Source: Funneliformis mosseae
Lineage: Eukaryota > Glomeromycota > Glomeromycetes > Glomerales > Glomeraceae
Reading direction: 5' to 3'
DNA length: 18,872 nt
Assembly: GCA_910592005.1 (NCBI GenBank)
Contig: CAJVPP010001621.1
Location: 1-18,872, forward strand
The translations under genes and the position numbers were made by a program. The notes beneath the pieces are model-generated. The model was not told the DNA's origin. It saw only the letters and a list, made by a program, of their open reading frames with translations, and searched no databases. Below, piece by piece: positions 10,633 to 18,355 of the stretch; the stretch's first letter is position 1, and every line of letters starts with the position of its first letter.

Positions 10633-11146
10633 ATGCAAGACAAAATTGACACTAAAGCTTTAGCATATGCCCAAAGACGTGAAGGAAGATGCTTAGGTAA
10701 AGTTAGTCCTAATACATATTTATGGTCATGTAAAAGGTCATCAATGGGAGGCGCTATATAAAAATATGAAACAGAATTATAAATGGTGTACCATTTGTCC
10801 TAATATACTGGAAAGAATATGTCAGTATATATTTGAGGATTTATTACATAAAAAATTTCCATTCAGAAAGCCTAAATTCTTGGAAGGATTAAATCTAGAT
10901 AGTTATAATGAAAAATTAGGCTTGGTCTTTGAATATAGTGGTAGCCAACATTATCAAATTATCCCTTTTTTTCACCCGCAAGGGCAGATGAATCTAGATG
11001 TACAAATCTGACGTGATTGGAAAAAGAGGGCACTATACTACAAGAAAGGAGTAATTCTTATAACTATACCCTACTGCGTAGTAGACTTAGAAACTTTTAT
11101 AAGGAGCATCTTGTACGTATTTGATTATCTCCTAATATCCACCTAG
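10633..11146 (+). pseudogene. Zinc-ribbon plus PD-(D/E)XK-like endonuclease, broken
   Basis: From the ATG at 10633 the protein starts with a zinc-ribbon unit of the type W-x-C-x3-GH-x-W ... WC-x2-C. It is followed by a nuclease-like domain: FRKPKFLEGLNLDSYNE, then LGLVFEYSGSQHY, then RDWKKRALYYKKGVILITIPY. The acidic residue in LDSYN, the Glu of FEYSG and the late Lys-rich helix match the layout of Vsr/PD-(D/E)XK nucleases that occur with zinc-ribbon arrays in fungi and large DNA viruses (family knowledge). One extra A in the run near 10732-10735 shifts frame 1 to frame 2, and a TGA at 11009-11011 interrupts just before RDWKKR. The frame closes at the TAG at 11144. The 3' end overlaps the integrase tail on the other strand. 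Its role could be homing-like cutting or element mobility; this copy is probably dead. Confidence 0.68.
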
Positions 11147-12306
11147 AAGGCAACATAAGCTCTTCTTTAATATGCATTAATTGTTCTCTTACAAAGGGAT
11201 ACTGAGGTTCTGAATCATCTAAATAATATAAAACAGGCATTGGAGGGTTTCTCCCAACAACAATTCTCTGGATCTTATGCAGGCTGGAAGATCATATCAG
11301 ATCTGTTATTCTGCGTCGTTCAAAAGGATCATTTTTTCACTTTCTAGAAACGAGCAAAAATCAGATAGTAGTACCCTTTGGTAGTTGTGGTTCATCAACA
11401 CCTATTGGACGATTATATTTTACTAATAGTTTAGAATATATCCGCTCAAGTTTTGTGGCGTCATTAGGACTCATCCCAATCAATCGAGTTAGGCTATCAT
11501 TCATATATCAACAATTTTTCTTGCAAACCGCTCACATTCTCTATAGCGCTTGCCAGTAGGTAAAAGAAACTCTATCAAATACTGATTTTTAAAAACTCTA
11601 TATTTGAATATTTCAGCATAACGATCAATCATTGCGAAACTTGTATATCTGAAACGTGCTATAATTCTTCAGATCTCAATGCCATGTTCATCCATTAATA
11701 AAGTCACGTATCCTATAAACTCAGTGTCCTTATCATATTGCATTTTTCAAGGCCAGTTAAGAGGTTTATCAGGATTATCATATATACTCTTAAATGCTTC
11801 CGCAACTTCCTCACTGCTCTTTAATGTTAAAAAAATGAAATCTTTATATCTAGTCGCGTAGTCTATAACCAATAGTACATAGTAATATATTGGAAGACCA
11901 CCGCTATTATCTAGTAAATTTGTATCTATATCTTCATCATATGGTATTTCAATTAAATCACATTGGTGCACAGTATTTAGCTTCGTGATTTTAAAGTAAC
12001 TGACATAAGGTATATGCTTTAGTGAAGAATGAAAAATTTGGTATATTGTCTGCCTATCAAGCCATTTTTTTACATCAGTAAGACTGTAGCCGTCTTTTTT
12101 ACAAGTATCCCACAATCTCTTAATATTTTGGTAAAGATCCTCAGGATGATAATACAGCTTCTGTAAAGCAAGATGCCAGTCTAGATCATGAGCTTTCTAG
12201 GATCAATAAAAATCGTAAGTTTTTGTTTTGCTATAAGTTAATCTAAGTCTTGAGCTTTTTGAGGATTAATATAAATAACCAGTCTTTCAGCTTAGTGCTC
12301 TCCCAT
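11097..12306 (-). pseudogene. DDE (rve) integrase of Polinton/Maverick type, broken
   Basis: Catalyses DNA strand transfer during element integration. The minus-strand start ATG at 12306 opens MGEH-stop-AERLVIYINPQKAQD. After a one-base deletion near 12240 the frame continues through DLDWHLALQKLYYHPEDLYQ, an N-terminal helical region and the core. First catalytic Asp: VHQCDLIEIPYDEDI; then YVLLVIDYATRYKDF; second Asp: MQYDKDTEFIGY. The expected Glu lies in AMIDRYAEIF, where this copy has Asp. TGA stops fall at 11747-11749 (a Trp position), after GIEI, and near 11525; another frameshift near 11500 leads to MSPNDATKLERIYSK and RPIGVDEPQLPKGTT. The C-terminus YYLDDSEPQYPFVREQLM ends at the TAA at 11097-11099. 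About 400 codons is usual for this family. The layout and C-terminal extension match integrases of glomeromycotan Polinton-like elements rather than LTR-retrotransposon pol. It diverges from the coiled-coil gene 27 bp away. Confidence 0.82.
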
Positions 12307-12333
12307 TCTCTTTTATAATCACGAAAAAAAAGA
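12307..12333. promoter_or_regulatory. Very short divergent start region between integrase and coiled-coil gene
   Basis: Only 27 bases separate the integrase ATG (minus, 12306) from the in-frame ATG of the coiled-coil gene (plus, 12334). It contains TTTTATAATCACGA followed by eight A. If both starts are real, each promoter must lie inside the opposite gene. The coiled-coil gene could start further downstream, because the first 16 codons look unlike the rest. Confidence 0.35.
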
Positions 12334-13500
12334 ATGTTATTTTGCAGACCTCACCCAAGGCAGAGAAGAACGTGTGAAGAACATAAAGCTAAGCTGAAGG
12401 AGGAGAACTTTTATCTTCGTAATGAATTGCAGACAGAGGTGGATATTAATTGCCAGAATGAGAGACGAATTAATCAGTTAGAGTAAGATTATTCCCAGTG
12501 TGAACAAAAAATTCAAGATCTCAATAAAGAGATAGAGCGCCTTGAAAATGCTTTGAAAGAAGAGATAGTAGAGTTAAAATCTAAAATATCCAGCCTAAAA
12601 AGTCAGCTATATCAAGCTAGAAAGGATGTACAAGATAAAAAAAAGTATATCTCTACCTTAGAAAAGCAGTTAGTAGAATCTAAGGAGCAGGTTGAAAATC
12701 TGCGATATAGGATCAGGACTATCTCATCACGAAAAAATTCTCCAGAGCGGGGTAATTCTCCAGACTTGTATAATTCTGATGATAATATGGCCACAATCAC
12801 TGAGCTAGCAAATGCTATAAATGGTTATCTGGATAATCTAACAACAGGTAGAGAAATCTTAGCAGATCAAATAAAAAGGGCAACAAGGCAGATATTCTGA
12901 AAAGAGAATAATTTGCAACAGGATATATTTCAAGAGCAACAGAGGTACTATAATGCAGAAGCTGAACGTGATAATGAAATTATACAAAGGCAACTTGCTG
13001 AAAGAGTAGAACAAAGGGCTATTGCTGATCTTCATCAATATCAAATTACAGTCAACTCTTGATATAGTGAACTCTTGATATAACGAATTTTTTAAACAAA
13101 TATAATAAAAATACTCTTGTTATAGCGAATTAGCCAATCAAATCTTTTAAAATCTTCACTATAGCCTTATAGCGAAGTTGAGGTCTAGAATATAGAGTTC
13201 GTTATAACAAGAGTTGACTGTAATGCTCAAAACCTGATAAATAGAATGATAGGTGATATAGCAAGAAAGCAAACCTGTATAGGTAAACTGATACGAGAAA
13301 AGTTTGCCTTACAACTACTATATCAGTGAAATGCTTATCACTTACAGCGAAGTAGAGGGGATATAGGTTTATTAGAGTATAATCGAGATAGGCTCTATGA
13401 GCGATATGAGAAATGGAAGAATAAAACCCATGATGCTCAGCAGAATATTTTAATTTTGCAGGAACAAATTTTAGCGCTACAGAATAATCTACTAAATTAA
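12334..13500 (+). pseudogene. Long coiled-coil protein, interrupted by a MITE
   Basis: A single frame runs from the ATG at 12334 to the TAA at 13498, with stops at 12484 (TAA), 12898 (TGA) and 13327 (TGA) and a MITE at 13047-13222. The protein is almost pure heptad pattern: KIQDLNKEIERLENAL, VELKSKISSLKSQLYQARKD, STLEKQLVESKEQVENL, then a short Ser/Pro/Asn break (SSRKNSPERGNSPDL), a helical region, and after the MITE a further coiled coil ending ILILQEQILALQNNLLN. Without the MITE and stops it would be about 330 residues. There is no signal peptide or membrane segment. It is followed after six bases by the Gag-like gene in the same frame, so the two probably belong to one transcription unit. 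A structural or scaffolding role beside a Gag is a guess; nothing in the sequence names the function. Confidence 0.72.
13047..13222 (+). mobile_element. pogo/Tc1-like MITE, copy 3, inside the coiled-coil gene
   Basis: A 172 bp element (13049-13220) is flanked by TA/TA. It begins CAGTCAACTCTTGATATAG and ends GAGTTGACTG. It splits the codon after HQYQI of the coiled-coil gene. Element plus one duplicated TA is 174 bp (58 codons), so the downstream frame is not shifted, but the insert itself carries stops. It lies in the same orientation as copy 2 and opposite to copy 1. Confidence 0.93.
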
Positions 13501-13506
13501 ATAAAC

Positions 13507-15678
13507 ATGGCAGGAATACCGCAACCATTTTTTGACTAGGGTGATGATATTCCTGATTTTTTAGCGAAACAAAGATTATATTTGCAAAATCAAGGGGTAG
13601 ATCCAGCAGATAATGTGGGAGGTCCACCTATAGGAAGAAAAGTAGCTATAGGATATTTAAGAGGCTGTATGAGAGAAAGAGCTTTAGAATAGTTTGATGA
13701 AAAGATTACTACAAAGCAGAATTGGGAATTAGTGAACTTATTTGATAATACAGGACAGGCTAACTTAGTAGCTATAAACGGGCGAAATGCAGGTCAAATA
13801 GAAAATCAAGCATTGAATGAAGCCTTTGGTTAGCCTAGAAATGCAATAGTTAAGTTAAAAGCTGTAGAAGACCCTTAGAATGAAGATTGGTGTGTAGCGG
13901 ATGGTCATTCTACTAACATTGCTATTAATGTACCAAATACTAACAATAGTACTATAGTGGTTGTAGCTGGTATTCGTTTTGGTTAAGCCATATGGTGGTT
14001 AAAAACACATTTTCCTACAGTGGAAGAGGAGCTTCAGGATTTGATGTATGAAACAATCAGAAAGGAGAACATGACTATAGATGAATTGTATAGAAAATTA
14101 TTACGAATAGGAAGACGAGCTAACTATAGACCTGAAGAATTATGTAGAAAGTTCTTAGATGCTCTTTCACTCTCATGGCTTGAAAAAGCTGAGGATATTG
14201 GTGAACATTTGCCATTAGATGAATTAGCTAAAAAGCTTTATGAAATAGAGTTACGTCGAATAACAAGACATAAAAGAGATAGAATATCTGATTCCTAGTA
14301 TCTAATCAAGCATCTCAAGAAATATATGAACCCTCGCCTATTTTAGCTCCTCAACAGCAAGGGATTTCCTTGGCAGATATACAAAAAACATTCTAAGATG
14401 CATTAGCACAACAAAAAAACTGAAAACCAGGCATTAGTAAAGAAAGTTACAGAATTACAATCTCAAATGACTCAACAAGCGCAAGTATCTGCTTTATAAT
14501 CTATTGAACCAGTTAGATAGCTGAGAGGTCTACCATCTTTATTGAAAACAGAGGAAGGTCTCAAGAATTATTATGTAGCCGAATACTTAAAAGAAGTAGG
14601 TCTACTTAATAAGGAAAATTTAGACTTAGATTATCCTGTAAAACCTTTTCAAAGACCTCGTCCACAGCAAAATAATAATTCTACTAGAATTAATAAAATG
14701 GAAGAAGGACTTGAAGAAACTCAAAATAATGTAAATCAGTTAGCTGATCTATTTCAGAAAAAAGCTTACATACAAAAATGTGGAATTTGTGGAGAAATGG
14801 GCCATAGCAAAGGAAGTTGTCCAAAAAGACTGATAGCTCAATCTAATTTTACTATCATATTTTACGCCTCTTAAACTAATAGTTCCTCCTAATTCAGATG
14901 GTGAGGAAAATTATGGGGATGGTTATAATGAAGACAATAATATGTGGACTGGATATGATCCATTGGTAAAAAAAAACAGGTACCAGTAAATGAAAAGTTG
15001 TTCACAGAATCCAGCCAGCCTGAAACATATGACAAGCTATTGTCAAAGCTTTCACCAGCCATACGAAAAATGTGTCAATCATATACAGTTTGAAAAAAGG
15101 AATCAGATGAGTGGTTTTCATCATTACAATATCTGAATGCTAAAATAGATGATTTAACAATCTCTAATTCTTTTTTAGATAGTGCAAATGAGTTTGGGAA
15201 GCGAATGATGCAATAATTAATGCCTTTGGGTAGAAAGCTGATAAGCCATCTGACTTCGCAATAAAAGGTAACTTCAAACACATTACTGAATTATTGGGAT
15301 GGTTTACAGATGTACCAATCAGTATAAAGGATAAGGATAGTAAAACCATCACAGCTACTGGAAATTTTACAATGGAAAACCTGAACCAATATTATGTTTA
15401 GGTATGACATGGATTAGGAAAGTTCAAGGTGTCCTTGACCCAAATAAAAATCAATTTCGAATAAAGTTACATGGGAAAACTTACATTATTCCAACTTTTA
15501 GCAAAGCTCCAGAAGTTGAAGATCCGCCCAAAGAGAAATAAGACCAAGCATCTACCAACTTCTCTAGCCAACTAGTGAGAAGGACTTAAAAAAAGTGCGT
15601 AAATTACGCAAGGCTTGACATAGCATTAAATGCAAGTAATATTCTTGCGAAAAAATGCTCACAACTTATGAAGAATAG
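13507..15678 (+). pseudogene. Gag-like polyprotein with CCHC knuckle and probable pepsin-like domain
   Basis: The ATG at 13507 opens MAGIPQPFFD. The N-terminal capsid-like half has IGYLRGCMRERALE then FDEKITTKQNWELVNLF, the arrangement seen in Ty3-type Gag. A second helical part reads EEELQDLMYETIRKENM, IDELYRKLLRIGRRANY and ELAKKLYEIELRR. After a Gln/Pro linker, a zinc knuckle C-GI-C-GEMG-H-SKGS-C (CX2CX4HX4C) lies at 14779-14820. Downstream, NSFLDSANEFGKR followed by ELLGWFTDVPISIKD and PEPILCLGMTWIRKVQG has the order of a retropepsin: a DS/TG-like loop, a flap, and an LLGMxW-like block. The catalytic triad reads DSA, so activity is doubtful. Stops occur at 13537, 13690, 13831, 13876, 13984 and later; frame changes occur near 14297, 14420, 14880, 14975, 15215 and 15380. 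A basic tail (EKDLKKVRKLRKA) leads to the likely end at 15678. No reverse transcriptase or RNase H follows. Confidence 0.75.
14779..14820 (+). other. CCHC zinc knuckle of the Gag-like protein
   Basis: Fourteen codons encode C-x2-C-x4-H-x4-C (CGICGEMGHSKGSC), the exact retroviral nucleocapsid spacing. It lies on an uninterrupted stretch of frame 1, so this domain is intact even though the gene is not. Confidence 0.88.
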
Positions 15679-16253
15679 ATTGGATGTATAACAGATTCTC
15701 TAGTAATATTTATTAATTTTTTAAGATCAGATTCCTGTCTAGATGTATCATCTTTAAAAGAATTATCTACTTTATTTTCATTTTTTTCCACTAAAACCAT
15801 AGAAGAAGATTCGTCTTTTGGCTTTATACTAGCCTTTTTTTTCTGACTAACTTTATCTTTTCGCCCATTAGTTACTGTATTCAGGCTATTAGAATTTATA
15901 TGGGAATTTAGACCATTCTCATCATCTGCATGATACTCCGTATGAATAATCCCATCTTCTTGAGTAGAGGAGAAAGTATCGTGTGAAGATTCCTGATTAT
16001 TTTCTGAAATCTGATCAGAGATGCTAATAGATTTTATGATTCTACGCCATTTCTCAGTAGGTTTAGGAAGCCTCTGATTATCAATTATTTTTTGATATGT
16101 TATCGATCCTATACGATGTTTTTTACACATAATATGCCGAGCATCTGAAATATTATTCTGAATATTTCTAATTTCTTCAATAGCTTCAGGTGACAAGCGT
16201 CTGGCATCTGATCTAAGAAATTTATAAGTATGAGTTATTTGTTTTTTGCTCAT
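15666..16253 (-). CDS. Intact 195-aa protein with an HTH-like N-terminus
   Basis: This is the only uninterrupted gene-length frame in the block. Residues about 20-70 (LSPEAIEEIRNIQNNISDAR, then HRIGSITYQKIIDNQ) have the helix-turn-helix rhythm of small DNA-binding domains that resemble invertase/transposase HTHs. This is followed by a W-R-R-I-I-K basic end. Residues 75-175 are Ser/Asn/Asp/Glu-rich and probably disordered, with a basic patch GRKDKVSQKKKASIKPK that could be a nuclear signal. The C-terminus is short and helical. A perfect dyad lies 7 bp upstream of the start. Its 3' end overlaps the likely end of the Gag-like gene by about 13 bp on the other strand. A regulator or DNA-binding accessory protein is the best guess; I do not recognise a named family. 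Confidence 0.72.
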   Translation of the reverse strand: MSKKQITHTYKFLRSDARRLSPEAIEEIRNIQNNISDARHIMCKKHRIGSITYQKIIDNQRLPKPTEKWRRIIKSISISDQISENNQESSHDTFSSTQEDGIIHTEYHADDENGLNSHINSNSLNTVTNGRKDKVSQKKKASIKPKDESSSMVLVEKNENKVDNSFKDDTSRQESDLKKLINITRESVIHPIYSS

Positions 16254-16259
16254 AGTTTG

Positions 16260-16285
16260 TTAGTATTAAATCTATATAATACTAA
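16260..16285. promoter_or_regulatory. Candidate operator: perfect 9 bp dyad before the HTH gene
   Basis: TTAGTATTA (16260-16268), an 8 bp spacer and TAATACTAA (16277-16285) form a perfect inverted repeat with 17 bp centre-to-centre spacing, close to 1.6 helical turns. It lies immediately upstream of the minus-strand start codon at 16253. The position suits autoregulation by the HTH-like protein. One half-site (TAATACTAA) also occurs at 18341, seven bases before the zinc-ribbon gene start; single 9-mers of this composition are expected a few times by chance. Confidence 0.4.
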
Positions 16286-16571
16286 TAAAAAACTTGTAGA
16301 AAATTTATTTGATATTGGTCTGCCATTAGTCTAGCATTGATTTTATATTAGTTTGATACATATTCAAAACTCGCTTCCCTTATTACATAGCTTGCTATAA
16401 CCTTGATCCAAATAAAAATAGTTTTAAGATATATACAGTTCACATATCATATCCGTTTTAAACTGGTTTATTATCAGTTTTTTATTAGTTCGATATCAGT
16501 TTGATTCTAAATCCTTTCTTCATATTCAAAGAAAAAAAAAATATAAAATCTTTGCCTTCAAATAAGTTTGT
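16286..16571. promoter_or_regulatory. Divergent intergenic region with repeated TTAGTTTGATA-like motif
   Basis: This lies between the HTH-like gene (-) and the membrane-anchored coiled-coil gene (+). TATATTAGTTTGATA (16344-16358), TTTATTAGTTCGATA (16481-16495) and TATCAGTTTGATT (16495-16507) are variants of one motif. Two of these sites are followed within about 25 bp by CATATTCAAA. It probably holds both promoters; no TATA box can be singled out in such AT-rich DNA. Confidence 0.4.
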
Positions 16572-17388
16572 ATGGCTAATGTATATACACTGAAAGATAT
16601 AAATGATGGGTACCTGGCAATAAACTTAGAAATTCACCTCTAATTGATATTCACCTAGCCGAATTGAACTTGAGAATCAACTTGTTTGTACAAAACGTGA
16701 CCTAGATATTGCTTTAAGCTCGGGTATTCAGCTTGGAACTAGAAATAGTCTCTTAATAAAAAATAATAAGAGTTTTTCAAAGCGTGTATGTTAGCTTGAA
16801 GATAAAGTGAGAGAGCTCAAAAATTAGATCACCCATAAAGATATTTCTTTCACAAAAATCGAGAATGAGATCACTACAAAATTGGAAGAGATACAAGCCC
16901 AATCGGAAATAAAAGAGTTGAAAATAAAGTATTTATTAGCCTAGAAAGACTTATCAGAAATGGATTTCCTTAGACGGGAATTGATGCAGATTAGACAAAA
17001 TGTTAAGCTAAATAATATTGACTTAGATCTGAAGGAAGATGAATTAAGCGAGAAAAAGGGTGAATTAATGCGGTTGAGGGATGAATTAACTACAACATGA
17101 ATGGAATTGATGGATAAAAAAGAAGAATTAATGCAGATGAAGGATAATTTGTTCTCAGCGCAAAAGACATTAATAGAAAAAGACTCCTTCCTTCAAGAAG
17201 CTAATGCTTATTTAGCTGAGCAGATCCCTAAAACATCCAGCAAGTCTGAAGTGCTTGAAGGTGTTAGCAGACTGGAGAAAGGTAATGAAATCACTAACCT
17301 CAAAACAACCTCAGAATCACCTTATTCCTTATTTTTTCAGTATGCATTCATCTTCGTAATAGTATTACTAATCATATATATCCTATGA
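16572..17388 (+). pseudogene. Coiled-coil protein with a C-terminal membrane anchor, broken
   Basis: The ATG at 16572 opens MANVYTLKDINDGYLAI. Two small indels between about 16620 and 16660 move the frame to the one that carries the rest (RIELENQLVCTKRDLDIAL onward). Stops fall at 16792, 16825, 16942 (all TAG) and 17098 (TGA). Nearly all of it is coiled coil, and 17020-17150 contains imperfect internal repeats of the type ELMxxxDEL / ELMDKKEELMQMKDNL. The last 22 residues, starting at YSLFFQYAFIF and ending LLIIYIL at the stop, form a clear hydrophobic helix with no charged residue, so the product is a tail-anchored membrane protein facing the cytosol. Full length would be about 270 residues. 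It is followed by the packaging ATPase on the other strand. Membrane docking of particles is a guess. Confidence 0.7.
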
Positions 17389-17613
17389 CGTATATTCTCT
17401 TATCTATATTCGAATAAAGAAAAAATAGTCTGAACTATAAAATACCCTTAAATAGAAATCAAGATTATGGATTCCCGATCTGATACAGAGAAAAATTAAA
17501 AGAAAGAATTAACACCTATGAAACTTTACCTTATTATCTTTTAAAGGTTTGTCCCATCTATATCTAATTGATAAGGGGTCTTTGGATATCAATAACCACA
17601 AAGTGTTTTTTTA
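17389..17613. other. Gap between convergent genes
   Basis: This separates the 3' ends of the tail-anchored coiled-coil gene (+) and the ATPase (-). A short plus-strand frame from 17467 (MDSRSDTEKN, stop, KKELTPMKLYLIIF, stop) could be the decayed remains of a small gene, but there is too little to support it. Confidence 0.4.
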
Positions 17614-18285
17614 TTACCTTATAAATTTTTTTGCTAGAGGCTTATAATCATCACGTATATCTTTAAGAATTCGCTTTATACTATCTAATGTTTCACATTC
17701 ACGATGCAATAAAATATATTTAAGATTTGCGCGTATATTTGAATGGATTTCATAAAAATGTTGGATTATATAAATTGAGCTAATTCCGTCATGTCTGCCT
17801 GATCTAAAGAAAGAGACAATTTTTAACTGAGTTGCCAAAGGTTCTCTGGCAAAATCATCAAAGACTATAACAGTAAATTGGTCAGTTCTTTTGAAAGATA
17901 CAATATCAGATAGTTCTTCAGACGTGATTATCTTGAATCTCACATTTTCATATCATGAAGCTTGCTTATCCATAGCTATAAATTCATAAAAACATTGTAC
18001 TACTTCCCATAGCTCTTCATCTTAGTGTTGCGCAATGACAATTAGATCATCACATGGAATATACCTTTCACCAAAATTTTTGCTCTCACCTTTTGGTACT
18101 TTATGACCACGCTTTTCACCAGACATCCATGGATATATTTTTGGATATTTACTTTCTAGAAGCAGATGTACTACTACAGACTCAGAGGTGCCTGCGACTA
18201 ACAATCTAAATGGATGCTTCAGAGCATAGATATTGCCCTTAAAAGATGTAGAATTATCTGGTTTGCAAAGACTGTAATACTCCAT
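17614..18285 (-). pseudogene. A32/FtsK-HerA-type DNA packaging ATPase, inactivated
   Basis: In Polintons and large DNA viruses this family pumps genome DNA into the capsid. One minus-strand frame of 223 codons is interrupted by TAA at 18022 and TGA at 17953, with no frameshift. It has the P-loop strand HPFRLLVAG followed by TSESVVV at residues 32-39, where GxGKT is expected; the Lys is gone. Next come KVPKGESKNFGERYIPCDDL, the Walker B strand FTVIVFDDF (Asp 143/144), and the family's C-terminal block GISSIYIIQHFYEIHSNIR, in which the Gln after the beta strand is the sensor. Length and motif order match Polinton ATPases. The first stop fits a former Gln codon. It is divergent from the zinc-ribbon gene, 70 bp away, and convergent with the tail-anchored gene. 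Together with the integrase it is the best evidence for a Polinton-type ancestry. Confidence 0.74.
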
Positions 18286-18355
18286 TAGTGTTCGATTTGA
18301 TATAAAACAGAATCTGAAAAGATGATTATTAAAAATATCCTAATACTAACCAACA

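Noticed and set aside
13202..13627. 141-codon minus-strand frame
   Set aside because: It is antisense to the coiled-coil and Gag genes and starts inside the MITE border. The plus strand carries the recognisable proteins.
12334..15678. Reassigned stop codons (ciliate-like code) explaining the in-frame stops
   Set aside because: All three stops occur, some at Trp and some at Gln/Arg positions, and frameshifts accompany them. Decay explains this better.
17614..18285. Endogenous giant-virus insertion as the source of the packaging ATPase
   Set aside because: The adjacent integrase, small compact genes and lack of any other large-virus core gene fit a Polinton-type element better.
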